NCBI RefSeq assembly: GCF_026932795.1
Contig: NZ_JADPVH010000002.1
Location: forward strand, 1-64,000
Origin: Paenarthrobacter sp. Z7-10
GTDB taxonomy: Bacteria; Actinomycetota; Actinomycetes; Actinomycetales; Micrococcaceae
Reading direction: 5' to 3'
DNA length: 64,000 nt
This document shows, piece by piece, positions 40,336 through 48,940 of this stretch; positions within the stretch are counted from its first letter, which is position 1; each line of letters starts with the position of its first letter. Below the pieces are notes generated by a model. That model was not told the origin of the DNA. It saw only the letters and a list, made by a program, of their open reading frames with translations, and did no database searches. Position numbers and translations under genes: made by a program.

Positions 40336-41014
40336 CAAACCCAGCTCCAACAATCGTCCGTCGCATAACTCCCCGGTGCTGGTCATTGGGCTGGGACGCT
40401 TTGGCGCCGCCACTGCCGAACAGCTGGTGAAGCAGGGCCGCGAGGTGCTGGCCATCGAGCGGGATCCGTCGCTGGTGCAGAAATGGGCGGGCACCCTCAC
40501 CCACGTCGTTGAGGCGGACGCGACCAACATCGACGCGCTGCGCCAGCTGGGAGCGCAGGACTTCGTCTCCGCCGTCGTCGGCGTCGGCACCTCAATCGAA
40601 TCCAGCGTCCTGATCACCGTCAACCTGGTGGACCTTGGCATTGAGCACCTGTGGGTCAAGGCCATCACGCATTCGCATGGCAAAATCCTGAGCCGCATCG
40701 GCGCGAACCACATCATCTATCCCGAAGCCGACGCGGGCGTCCGGGCGGCACACCTGGTTTCCGGCCGAATGCTGGACTTCATCGAGTTCGACGACGATTT
40801 TGCGATCGTGAAGATGTACCCACCCAAGGAGACCCAGGGTTTCACGCTCGGCGAATCCAAGGTGCGCAGTAAATATGGCGTCACGGTGGTGGGGGTGAAG
40901 TCCCCGGGCGAGGATTTCACTTACGCGCAGCCCGAAACCAAGGTCTCCGCCCGGGACATGCTGATTGTCTCCGGCCACGTGGACCTGCTGGAGCGCTTCG
41001 CCGCTCGCCCCTGA
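40328..41014 (+). CDS. TrkA/KtrA-type NAD-binding potassium gating protein
   Basis: The 228-residue cytoplasmic regulator of the potassium transporter. The RCK N-domain has the nucleotide motif VLVIGLGRFGAATAEQLV, and the RCK C-domain ends in VSARDMLIVSGHVDLLERFA. Ligand binding (ATP/ADP or NAD, and c-di-AMP in some species) opens or closes the pore. It starts at a TTG inside the end of the transporter gene, with 8 bp shared, so it is translated by coupling. Length fits KtrA. Confidence 0.93.
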   Translation: MADKPSSNNRPSHNSPVLVIGLGRFGAATAEQLVKQGREVLAIERDPSLVQKWAGTLTHVVEADATNIDALRQLGAQDFVSAVVGVGTSIESSVLITVNLVDLGIEHLWVKAITHSHGKILSRIGANHIIYPEADAGVRAAHLVSGRMLDFIEFDDDFAIVKMYPPKETQGFTLGESKVRSKYGVTVVGVKSPGEDFTYAQPETKVSARDMLIVSGHVDLLERFAARP

Positions 41015-41110
41015 CAGCTCACGTTCCGGGGTCCGCCGGCGTCTACGTCACGAGGGATCCGGACCCTGCCCTCGGACCCTGCCCCGAACCCTGCCTGGAA
41101 GGAGACGACC

Positions 41111-41608
41111 GTGAAGACCTACACCACCACAGGCTCACCGATTGGAGAATTGACCCTGGTGGCCGACGACCGCGCACTGTGCGCGGTGTACATGGCCGAG
41201 CACAAGCGGCGGCCGGGGAACAGCGCGTTCGGCACGGCTTTGGCCGGCGGCTTTGCAGCGGCCATCGAGCAGCTGAACGAATACTTCGCCGGCCAACGCA
41301 CCGAATTCGAGCTGACGACGGCGGCGGCGGGCAATACGTTCCAGCACCGGGTCTGGCAGCAGCTGATGTTAATCCCGTACGGGGAGACGCGCTCCTATGG
41401 TGATCTGGCCGCATCGCTCGGGGACCGTTCCCTGGCCCAAGCCGTCGGAGCGGCCAACGGGCGCAACCCGCTGAGCATCATTGTCCCGTGCCACCGGGTG
41501 CTGGGGGCCACCGGATCCCTGGTTGGTTACGCGGGCGGACTGGAACGCAAGGAATACCTGCTGCAGCTGGAAAATCCGGCGCGGGTCAGCACCGGACTCC
41601 TCTTTTAG
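41111..41608 (+). CDS. ogt: Methylated-DNA-protein-cysteine methyltransferase
   Basis: A 165-residue suicide DNA-repair protein that takes the methyl group from O6-methylguanine onto its own cysteine. The active site is SIIVPCHRVLGATGSLVGYAG, preceded by the DNA-binding helix-turn-helix region TFQHRVWQQLMLIPYGETRS and YGDLAASLGDRSLAQAVGAA. AAGGAGACG precedes the GTG. Its stop overlaps that of the convergent dehydrogenase by 4 bp. The N-terminal domain lacks the Ada activator module. Confidence 0.95.
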   Translation: MKTYTTTGSPIGELTLVADDRALCAVYMAEHKRRPGNSAFGTALAGGFAAAIEQLNEYFAGQRTEFELTTAAAGNTFQHRVWQQLMLIPYGETRSYGDLAASLGDRSLAQAVGAANGRNPLSIIVPCHRVLGATGSLVGYAGGLERKEYLLQLENPARVSTGLLF

Positions 41609-42660
41609 GACTCCCGGCCGTTTACTTCCAGCACCACCTTGACATCGCCGGCACCGTGGCGGAACGCCTGCGCAAAATCCGCCAGCGGAACGCGGCGGGT
41701 AATCAACCGGCCCAGCCAGTCGACGTCAGCCTGATGAAGGGCCTGCACCGCCGCCTCATAATGGCGCCGGTTGGCGTTAACGCTGCCAAAAATCACCTCA
41801 TTGCCCAGCACGGCGCCGCGGTTCACCGCACCCAAATCCACCGGGATCTTGTCCCCGGTGCTGGAAACCCCCGTCAGGCAGACGATGGCGTCCGTGGCAT
41901 GGACGGTGATGACTTCGAGCACCACGGAGGAGACCCCGGTGCATTCGAGCAATACATCGGCCTGCACCCCGGAAGCAGTCAGGGTGTCCGTGTGGTAAAT
42001 GGCGCCCAGATCGCGGACCAGATCCGGCTTGGGCCCGTCGGTCACGCGATCGAAGACGTGCACTTCGAGTCCCCGCTGGACCCCCAGCAGCGCTGCCAGC
42101 AACCCCACCGGGCCGGCACCTGTCACCACCGCCACCTTCGGGTCGTAAAAGGCGCGCTGGCCAATGCGGTCGATCTGCTCCCAGGCCTTAGCCACGATGG
42201 TGGCCGGCTCCAGCAGGACGCCAACAGAGGTCAAGCTCTTATCCAACCGGACCAGGGCGTCCGGATCGGCACGCCACTGCGTGCGCGCGAATCCGTGCAG
42301 GCCTTTGATGCCATGTTCGGTGTACTGACCGTTGCGGCACATGTCCCATTCACCGGCAGCACAGGCCCCACAGGGCACAGGGTCCGGACGCCGGACGATG
42401 CCCACCACCAGGTCCCCGGCTGAAAACCCGCTGTCCTGAGGTGCCTCCAGCACCCGACCTAGATTCTCATGCCCCAGCACCAGGAACGAAGCGCCCTCCG
42501 GAGCCTGGCCGTATTCCGCGTTCACAATTTCTCTGTCAGTGCCGCAAAGTCCAACGTCCAGTCCCTGGATCAGCACCGACCCCTCCGCCGGCTCCGGCTC
42601 GGGGATCTCCCGCAACTGCAGCGAATCCTTGGTGCCGGGAATGATGGTCAGAGCCTGCAT
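41605..42660 (-). CDS. Zinc-dependent dehydrogenase (glucose 1-dehydrogenase-like)
   Basis: A 351-residue medium-chain dehydrogenase. The catalytic zinc Cys is in DVGLCGTDREIVNAEYG, with GHENLGRVLE supplying the next ligands, and four cysteines in VPCGACAAGEWDMCRNGQY hold the structural zinc. The Rossmann motif is VAVVTGAGPVGLLAALLG. The Gln-rather-than-His pattern around the active site and the overall order resemble archaeal-type glucose 1-dehydrogenase (Gdh), so an aldose substrate is likely but unproved. AGGAGG precedes the ATG at 42660. It shares a 4-bp overlap with ogt at the 3' end. Confidence 0.88.
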   Translation of the reverse strand: MQALTIIPGTKDSLQLREIPEPEPAEGSVLIQGLDVGLCGTDREIVNAEYGQAPEGASFLVLGHENLGRVLEAPQDSGFSAGDLVVGIVRRPDPVPCGACAAGEWDMCRNGQYTEHGIKGLHGFARTQWRADPDALVRLDKSLTSVGVLLEPATIVAKAWEQIDRIGQRAFYDPKVAVVTGAGPVGLLAALLGVQRGLEVHVFDRVTDGPKPDLVRDLGAIYHTDTLTASGVQADVLLECTGVSSVVLEVITVHATDAIVCLTGVSSTGDKIPVDLGAVNRGAVLGNEVIFGSVNANRRHYEAAVQALHQADVDWLGRLITRRVPLADFAQAFRHGAGDVKVVLEVNGRES

Positions 42661-42808
42661 GGTGCTCCTCCTGGTGCTGAGGTGGACGGCTCGGGGCATA
42701 AAGCCACCGAGGGATACTAAGCATTCTTATCATTGCGCGCTGAGAGCAGCCTGAACAACTCGCCCGCGCCGTGGAGGGGTGGCCGTTCCAAGCCCGGACT
42801 GACGGATA

Positions 42809-43645
42809 TTATTCTCCGTCCAGTTCCTTGGTGATGGCGGCCGCGCGGGCCGCGGCGGCCTGGGCACCTGCGGCCACAATGCCCGCAAGTCCGCGCTCGT
42901 CGAAGGTCGCGATGGCGCGTTCGGTGGTGCCATTTGGACTGCTGACGGCCTTGCGCAGCACTGACGGGTCCGCACCCGGCTCGGAAAGCATCAGGCCGGC
43001 TCCGGCTACTGTTTCCCGGGCCAGGATCCGGGACGCATCCTCGTCCAGTCCGAATCCGCGGGCCGCTGCCGCCAGCGCTTCGGCCAGATAAAAAACGTAG
43101 GCCGGTCCTGAGCCACTGATCGCGGAGATGCCGTCCTGCTGCCTCTCCGGAACGTCCAGCACGACGCCGGATCCAGCAAAGACCTCATGGCCCAGCGCGA
43201 GCTGCCCGCCCGTGGTCGAGGTGCCAGCCGAGAGTGCGACGACGCCCCTGCGTACCTTCAGCGGTGTATTGGGCATGGCGCGGATGACGGGTTGGTCCGA
43301 CGGCAAGGCTGCTTCCAGCCGGGCCAGGGAAACCGCAGCGGCAACGCTGATAACGACCGTCCCGGCGTGAAGATCGGCGGCTATTTCGCGGCACAGCGCA
43401 GCGATGCCAACAGGTTTGACACCCAGAATCACCACGTCGGATCCCTTCACTGCCAGGCGGTTGGCCTCAGGCTCCTCGGCCCCGGCAATGGCGGTAACGC
43501 CATGCCGCGCCGCCAGCTCTTCGGCCCGCTCGGCCCGGCGGACGGTGACGACGGCGGCGGAGGGGGCCAGCCCGGAGGCGACCAGCCCGGCCAAAATGGC
43601 TTCGCCCATGGACCCGCAACCCAGGAATGCAATCTTGTTGATCAT
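42809..43645 (-). CDS. proC: Pyrroline-5-carboxylate reductase
   Basis: ProC reduces pyrroline-5-carboxylate to proline with NADPH, the last step of proline synthesis. The 278-residue protein has the N-terminal Rossmann motif IAFLGCGSMGEAILAGLVAS, AMPNTPLKVRRGVVALSAG, and the C-terminal dimer helices from ISAISGSGPAYVFYLAEALA to SPNGTTERAIATFDERGL. GGAAGGAT precedes the ATG at 43645. Its position with the isomerase, Ppx/GppA and HTH-bS22 genes is the mycobacterial order, though here the block has been split and rearranged. The 289-bp upstream gap has a small hairpin (43722-43747) and no gene. Confidence 0.96.
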   Translation of the reverse strand: MINKIAFLGCGSMGEAILAGLVASGLAPSAAVVTVRRAERAEELAARHGVTAIAGAEEPEANRLAVKGSDVVILGVKPVGIAALCREIAADLHAGTVVISVAAAVSLARLEAALPSDQPVIRAMPNTPLKVRRGVVALSAGTSTTGGQLALGHEVFAGSGVVLDVPERQQDGISAISGSGPAYVFYLAEALAAAARGFGLDEDASRILARETVAGAGLMLSEPGADPSVLRKAVSSPNGTTERAIATFDERGLAGIVAAGAQAAAARAAAITKELDGE

Positions 43646-43934
43646 GTCACTATCCTTCCACGGGGGTCCGATGAGCGCCGCACCCGGAACCCATTCATTG
43701 CCAGCTGATTCACAGCAGGGTGGCAGGCTTTGTACAGATTTCCTGCCTAAGTTAGTAAGTACCTCATAAAGGTGCGAGTGATTGCGGATCGCTTTCCGGG
43801 CTTCCGGAAGGCGGTCACAGCGTCGGAGAGTTCGCCAGTGTTTCCCCCAACCACTGGCCAATTGCTCTCCGGCGCTTTCACGTTTAAGACCCCTGTATTC
43901 GCAAGTGTTCGCGGTCGGCAGCTACTGAAAAGTG

Positions 43935-44765
43935 TCAGGCCAGCTGGCCGAGGTGCTCCCGGGCAAACGCCAGTGTTTCCGCCAGCCATTCTTCACGCTC
44001 GCCGGCACCCTTGGCCCTGCGGGTGGATATTTCCGCCACCACCGCACCATCAAAGCCCGCTCCGGCCAGGTACTGAAGCACCTCGACGCATTCCTGCTGG
44101 CCGTGGCCCGGGATCAAATGATCGTCCTTACCAGAGTTGGTGCCGTCCGTCAGGTGCAGGTGCCGCAGCCGGGTTCCAAGTTCCTTGACGGCCGCCAGGC
44201 TCTTAACGTCCGCGGAGGCGGCATGCGAGAAGTCCCATGTGACGTCGTCGTAATCCAGCCGAACCGGATCCCAATGCGGAAGGTAGGCCTTGGCTTCGCG
44301 CCCGCGCACGCGCCATGGGTACATGTTCTCCACCGCGATGCGGATCTGGAAGGAGTCCGCGATATCACGCACCCCGTGCGCAAAGGTCTCCGCATAGTCG
44401 TTCTGCCAGCGAAACGGCGGATGCACCACCACCACCTCGGCCCCCAGCGTGGCAGCCATCTCGGCAGAACGCTGGATCTTGTTCCAGGCGCTGCCCCAGA
44501 CTTGTTGGGTCAGCAGCAACGTCGGGGCGTGGATGGCCAGAATTGGCTGGGCATAACGTTCGCTCAGGGTCTGCAGGGCCTTGGCGTCCTGGCTGGTCGC
44601 GTTGTTGGTCACCATGACCTCCACGCCGTCATAGCCGAGATCGTGCGACACGGCGAAGGCATCGTGCACGGTCAGGGGATAGACCGAGGCGCTTGAAAGT
44701 GCCACCGGGATGGAATGGGAAGGGCCCTGCCGATTATCCGGTCCGTTGGCTTCGTCTGTCTTCAT
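43935..44765 (-). CDS. Sugar phosphate isomerase/epimerase (TIM barrel)
   Basis: A 276-residue AP-endonuclease-2-type TIM-barrel protein. Metal-binding residues are suggested by GYDGVEVMVTN, AIHAPTLLL, VVVHPPFRWQNDYAE, IRIAVENMYPW, DFSHAASADV and HLHLTDGTNSGKDDHLIPGHG. These are typical of xylose isomerase-like family members, most of which have no assigned substrate. The ATG at 44765 follows AGGA and begins just 6 bp after the stop of the Ppx/GppA gene, so the two form an operon also seen in mycobacteria (Rv0496-Rv0498 area). Confidence 0.88.
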   Translation of the reverse strand: MKTDEANGPDNRQGPSHSIPVALSSASVYPLTVHDAFAVSHDLGYDGVEVMVTNNATSQDAKALQTLSERYAQPILAIHAPTLLLTQQVWGSAWNKIQRSAEMAATLGAEVVVVHPPFRWQNDYAETFAHGVRDIADSFQIRIAVENMYPWRVRGREAKAYLPHWDPVRLDYDDVTWDFSHAASADVKSLAAVKELGTRLRHLHLTDGTNSGKDDHLIPGHGQQECVEVLQYLAGAGFDGAVVAEISTRRAKGAGEREEWLAETLAFAREHLGQLA

Positions 44766-44771
44766 CACTTC

Positions 44772-45764
44772 CTATACTGCCTCAGCGGAGTCATACACGG
44801 GTACCAGACCCGCGCTGGAGGACCGCAGCCCGGCGTCAAAGGTCAACTGGTCCAGCCGGCGCAGGATCAGCCCTTCACGCAGCGCCCAGGGACAAATGTC
44901 CATGCTCTGCACGTCAAACATCTCCAGCGCCGCCTCCGCCACCAGCGCACCGGCCAGGAGCTGCCCGGCCCGCGCTTCGGAGACGCCGGGCAGATGCAGC
45001 CGGTCAGCCGTGGACATCGCCGTCAGTCGCTGGGCCCACAGTCCCACATCCGCAAGCAGCAGGCCGCGCTTGACGTAGGGTCCCATGGCGCTGGGGGCGG
45101 CCCCGGCGATCCGGGCCAGCGAGCGGAAGGTTTTGGACGATCCTGTAACCACGGTGGGCGATCCCAGGTTCGAGAACGTCTTCACCGGCTCTTTCAGGGT
45201 GGACTGGATGTACCGGCGCAGTTCCTTCACGCTTCGGGCGCTGGGAGGGTCCTCCGGCAGCCAGTCCCGGGTCAGCCGGCCGGCGCCCAGCGGAACGGAG
45301 ATGGCCATGCCGGGCAGCTCGTCGGCGCCCAGTGCCATTTCGAAAGACCCACCGCCAATGTCCAGATTCAGGACGGTGCCGGCGCCCCAGCCGTACCAGC
45401 GCCGGACGGCAAAAAAGGTCATGGCCGCCTCATCGGCACCGGTGAGTTCCTGCAGCGACACGGTTGTTTCCCGCTTCACCCGCTCCAGCACGGCCGGGCC
45501 GTTGGCTGCCTCCCGAATCGCCGAGGTGCAGAAGGCCAGCAGGTCATCGACCTTGTGCTTGGCGGCAAATTCCCAAGCCTCCAGCACGAACTCGGTCAGC
45601 TCGTGCTGGCCGGCGTCGCTGATGTTGCCCTCCGGATCCAGGTACTGCACCAGCGACAGGGGACGTTTGTGCGAAGCAAAGGGAACCGGCCGGGCACCCG
45701 GGTGCGCGTCGACAAGCAGTAGATGTACCGTGTTCGAACCGATGTCGAGGACGCCAAGACGCAT
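44772..45764 (-). CDS. ppx: Ppx/GppA family phosphatase
   Basis: A 330-residue actin-fold phosphatase that would hydrolyse exopolyphosphate or pppGpp. Motif GVLDIGSNTVHLLLVD opens the protein, CTSAIREAANGPAVLERVKRE follows, and LNLDIGGGSFEMALG is the second phosphate loop. Like mycobacterial Ppx1 it is the short form and lacks the C-terminal HD-type domain. CATAAT 6 nt before the ATG predicts a leaderless transcript. The isomerase gene follows at 6 bp. Its role in polyphosphate versus stringent-response metabolism is not settled by sequence. Confidence 0.92.
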   Translation of the reverse strand: MRLGVLDIGSNTVHLLLVDAHPGARPVPFASHKRPLSLVQYLDPEGNISDAGQHELTEFVLEAWEFAAKHKVDDLLAFCTSAIREAANGPAVLERVKRETTVSLQELTGADEAAMTFFAVRRWYGWGAGTVLNLDIGGGSFEMALGADELPGMAISVPLGAGRLTRDWLPEDPPSARSVKELRRYIQSTLKEPVKTFSNLGSPTVVTGSSKTFRSLARIAGAAPSAMGPYVKRGLLLADVGLWAQRLTAMSTADRLHLPGVSEARAGQLLAGALVAEAALEMFDVQSMDICPWALREGLILRRLDQLTFDAGLRSSSAGLVPVYDSAEAV

Positions 45765-45770
45765 ACCTTC

Positions 45771-45776
45771 ATTATG
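45771..45776 (-). promoter_or_regulatory. -10 box CATAAT, leaderless start of ppx
   Basis: On the minus strand CATAAT ends 6 nt before the ATG at 45764. Confidence 0.45.
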
Positions 45777-45845
45777 GCGCGTCCCGGCCGGGCATCAGGG
45801 CACGCTCCCGACCCGGCGCGCTGCCCCAACATCCCTGCCGCCCTC

Positions 45846-45870
45846 CTGGGTAACAGCTAATGCACTCAAA
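45846..45870. repeat. Half-palindrome, dispersed family copy C
   Basis: CTGGGTAACAGCTAATGCAC followed by TCAAA is the best match to the family consensus but has no intact right arm. It looks like a decayed or truncated copy in the ppx-topA gap; the rest of that 239-bp gap holds no gene. Confidence 0.7.
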
Positions 45871-46003
45871 CCGCGGGCAAAGTCAACTAGTGGGAGCAAC
45901 GCAGGGGTTTATGCCGCTTGTTGTAGCAGCTGGTTCAGCCGGTTGGCTGGGGTGGTTTGGCTTGCGGGTGGATGGGCTTGGGGGGGTTGGCTCGAGGGCG
46001 GTG

Positions 46004-48778
46004 CTACTTCTTCGCCGCCACCTTGCGCCGGGCCGGTGCCTTGGCTGTGCGCTTGATTGGTCCCTTTTCCCGCTTCTCGGCCAGCAGTTCAACAGCACTT
46101 TCCCGGCTCAGTTCCTCCACCGAGGTACTGCGCGGAACGGTGATGTTCGTGATTCCGTCCGTAATGTAGGGACCGAACCGGCCCTCTTTCACCACGATCG
46201 GCTTCCCGGAAACCGGGTCCTCGCCGAATTCGGCCAGCGGCGGCACTGCTGTGCGGGCTCCGCGCTGCTTGGGCTGGGAGTAAATCTCCAGTGCCTGTTC
46301 CAGTGTGATGGTGAAGATTTCCTCTTCCGAGCCGATCGACCGGGAATCCGTGCCCTTTTTCAGATAAGGCCCAAAGCGCCCGTTCTGTACCGTGATCTCC
46401 GCCCCTTCGGCGTCGACGCCCAGCACGCGCGGCAGGCTCATCAGGGCCAATGCCTCCTCCAGGCTGACCGATTCCACCGTCATCGATTGAAACAGCGATC
46501 CGGTGCGTGGCTTGGCCTTGACCGGCTTCTTCGGCGGTTTCGGCTTGCCGTTCTTGTAGTACTCCACCGGCAGGTTGGCCAGCTCGTCCGCCGTCGGCTC
46601 GGTGATTACTTCGGTGACATACGCGCCGTAGCGGCCGTTCTTGGCCAGGACGGCGTTGCCTGAGGCTGGATCGACGCCCAGCCGACGCTCCTCGGGAGCC
46701 GCCGTATTCATCAGCTCCAGGGCCTTTTCCGCGGTCAGCTCATCCGGCGCCAAGTCCTCCGGAACGTTGGCCCGGATGGATTCGATGATTTCGCCGGTTT
46801 TCTCGTCAAGCGTCGGAACGGAGCTTTCCAGGTAGGGACCGAACTTGCCGACCCGCAGCGTGAGGCTGTCCGTGATGGGCACCGAATTGATGTCCCGCGC
46901 ATCGATTTCGCCGAGGTTATTGACGATGCTCAGCAGACCGGTTTCGTTACCGCTGCCGAAGTAGAAGTGCTTGAGCCAGTCGGCCCCTTCCTCCTCGCCC
47001 TTGGCGATCCGGTCCAGCCCGGTTTCCATTCCAGCCGTGAACTTGTAGTCCACGTAGTCGCTGAAGTGCCGCTCCAGCAGCCGGACCACGGAGAAAGCCA
47101 CCCAGCTCGGCACCAGAGCCGAGCCCTGCTTGCGGACATAGCCGCGGTCCATGATGGTGGAAATGGTCGACGCGTAGGTGGAAGGGCGGCCAATTTCGCG
47201 CTCTTCCATTTCCTTGGTCAGCGACGCTTCGGTGAAGCGCGGCGGCGGTGACGTCTCGTGACCCAAGGCGGCGACATCCGTGGCGCGCAGGGCGTCATTT
47301 TCCTTCACGTTGGGCAGCCGGCGGTCCGCGTCGGTGTCCTCGGAGCCCCGCACTTCATCGGTGCCCTCCTCATAGGCCGCCAGGAAACCACGGAACGTGA
47401 TAACCGTTCCGGAGACGGAGAATTCGGCGTCCTGCGCCGCGCCTGGACCGGCGGTGACCGCGCCCAGCCGGATGGTCGCCGTCGAACCTTTCGCGTCGGC
47501 CATCTGGGACGCCACCGTGCGCTTCCAAATCAGCTCGTAGAGCCGGAACTCGTCGCGGCCCAACTGCTGGGCCACCTGCGCCGGGGTGCGGAACGCGTCG
47601 CCGGACGGGCGGATGGCCTCATGCGCTTCCTGGGCATTGGCGCTCTTGTTCGGGTAGACGCGCTTGGCCTGCGGAACGTACTCCGCTCCGTACAGCTCGG
47701 AGGCCTGCCGGCGCGCTGCGTTGACGGCTTCGTCGCTCAGTGAGGAGGAGTCGGTACGCATATAGGTGATGTAGCCGTTTTCGTACAGCCGCTGCGCCAC
47801 CTGCATGGTGCTCTTGGACGTGAAGCGCAGCTTGCGCCCCGCTTCCTGCTGCAGGGTCGACGTCGTAAACGGCGCCGCGGGACGGCGGGAGTAGGGCTTG
47901 TGCTCCATCGAACGGACGGCGAAATCGGCCGTTTCCAGGGCCGCCGCCAGATCGGTGGCCGAAGCCTGGTCCAGATGCGCCACATTTTTGCCGGTCTGCT
48001 CACCGGCATCATTGAAGTCACGCCCGGACGCCACGCGGCGCCCATCGAGGGCCACCAGTCTGGCCTTGAACGTCTCCCCCGCGTCCGGCGCGGAAGCCAC
48101 CGGAGTAAAGGTGCCCACCAGGTCCCAGTAGGAGGCGGCCCGGAAGGCCATCCGCTCACGCTCACGCTCCACCACCATCCGTGTCACCACGGACTGAACC
48201 CGTCCGGCGGAGAGCCCGCGGGCAATCTTGCGCCACAGCACCGGGGAAATTTCGTAGCCGTACAGCCGGTCCAGCACCCGTCGGGTTTCCTGCGCATCCA
48301 CCAGATCCGTATCCAGTTCACGCAGGTTTTCGAGCGCGCGCTGCAGCGATTCCTTGGTGATTTCGCTGAAGGTCATCCGGTGCACCGGAACCTTCGGCTT
48401 GAGCACCTCGAGCAGATGCCAGGCAATGGCCTCACCCTCGCGGTCACCGTCAGTGGCCAGGTAAAGTTCGTCGGCGTCCTTGAGCTGGGCCTTGAGCTCG
48501 GCCACCTTCTTCTTTTTGTCCGGTGACACCACGTAATACGGCTTAAAGCCGTTCTCAAGGTCGACGGCGAACTTGCCCAGCGCCGTCTTCTTCAGCTCAG
48601 CGGGCAGCTCGGAGGGCTGCGGCAGGTCACGGATGTGGCCGATGGAGGCCTCGACAACGAACCCCTCGCCGAGGTATTTGCCGATGGTCTTGCTCTTGGC
48701 CGGTGACTCGACGATGACAAGCTTTTTGCCGGTCCCCGGCTTTGCAGATGCTGACTTGGCGGTGGCCTTGCTGGGCAC
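46004..48778 (-). CDS. topA: DNA topoisomerase I
   Basis: Type IA topoisomerase that relaxes negative supercoils. The 924-residue protein has the Toprim domain (LVIVESPAKSKTIGKYLG; ATDGDREGEAIAWHLLE) and the catalytic tyrosine Tyr339 in YITYMRTDSSSLSDEA. In place of zinc fingers it has repeated actinobacterial C-terminal modules (FGPYLESSVP, YGAYVTEVIT, FGPYLKKGTD, FGPYITDGIT) and ends in a Lys/Arg tail that aids processivity. The GTG at 48778 follows TAGGAG; a TTG 33 bp upstream is less likely. It is an essential gene and anchors synteny with the Rv3646c region. Confidence 0.97.
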   Translation of the reverse strand: MPSKATAKSASAKPGTGKKLVIVESPAKSKTIGKYLGEGFVVEASIGHIRDLPQPSELPAELKKTALGKFAVDLENGFKPYYVVSPDKKKKVAELKAQLKDADELYLATDGDREGEAIAWHLLEVLKPKVPVHRMTFSEITKESLQRALENLRELDTDLVDAQETRRVLDRLYGYEISPVLWRKIARGLSAGRVQSVVTRMVVERERERMAFRAASYWDLVGTFTPVASAPDAGETFKARLVALDGRRVASGRDFNDAGEQTGKNVAHLDQASATDLAAALETADFAVRSMEHKPYSRRPAAPFTTSTLQQEAGRKLRFTSKSTMQVAQRLYENGYITYMRTDSSSLSDEAVNAARRQASELYGAEYVPQAKRVYPNKSANAQEAHEAIRPSGDAFRTPAQVAQQLGRDEFRLYELIWKRTVASQMADAKGSTATIRLGAVTAGPGAAQDAEFSVSGTVITFRGFLAAYEEGTDEVRGSEDTDADRRLPNVKENDALRATDVAALGHETSPPPRFTEASLTKEMEEREIGRPSTYASTISTIMDRGYVRKQGSALVPSWVAFSVVRLLERHFSDYVDYKFTAGMETGLDRIAKGEEEGADWLKHFYFGSGNETGLLSIVNNLGEIDARDINSVPITDSLTLRVGKFGPYLESSVPTLDEKTGEIIESIRANVPEDLAPDELTAEKALELMNTAAPEERRLGVDPASGNAVLAKNGRYGAYVTEVITEPTADELANLPVEYYKNGKPKPPKKPVKAKPRTGSLFQSMTVESVSLEEALALMSLPRVLGVDAEGAEITVQNGRFGPYLKKGTDSRSIGSEEEIFTITLEQALEIYSQPKQRGARTAVPPLAEFGEDPVSGKPIVVKEGRFGPYITDGITNITVPRSTSVEELSRESAVELLAEKREKGPIKRTAKAPARRKVAAKK

Positions 48779-48885
48779 GGTACTCCTACGTGGAACAGAT
48801 AAGGGGGGCAAACTCAGCCCCCGAGAGCCTAGTTCACCATATTTTTACCGTGAAAGCGCATTGCAGGAAAAAACCACGCACCCAA

Positions 48886-48940
48886 CTGGGTGGCAGTTGT
48901 TGCACTCATTCGAGGGAATGAGTGCGTTATCTGCTACTTA
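48886..48940. repeat. Intergenic palindrome, dispersed family copy D
   Basis: A CTGGGTGGCAGTTGTTGCAC arm followed by TCATTC pairs with a GAATGAGTGCGTTATCTGC inverse; the inner 10 bp pair perfectly and the outer parts partly. It overlaps the stop codon of the HTH gene at 48938. On the minus strand a T6 run follows about 11 nt downstream, so here it may terminate the HTH transcript. Confidence 0.8.

Noticed and set aside
43646-43934. Small gene in the proC upstream gap
   Set aside because: Minus-strand frames of up to 80 codons are open here but lack a ribosome site, leaderless box or motif. Only a 6-bp hairpin at 43722-43747 is visible.
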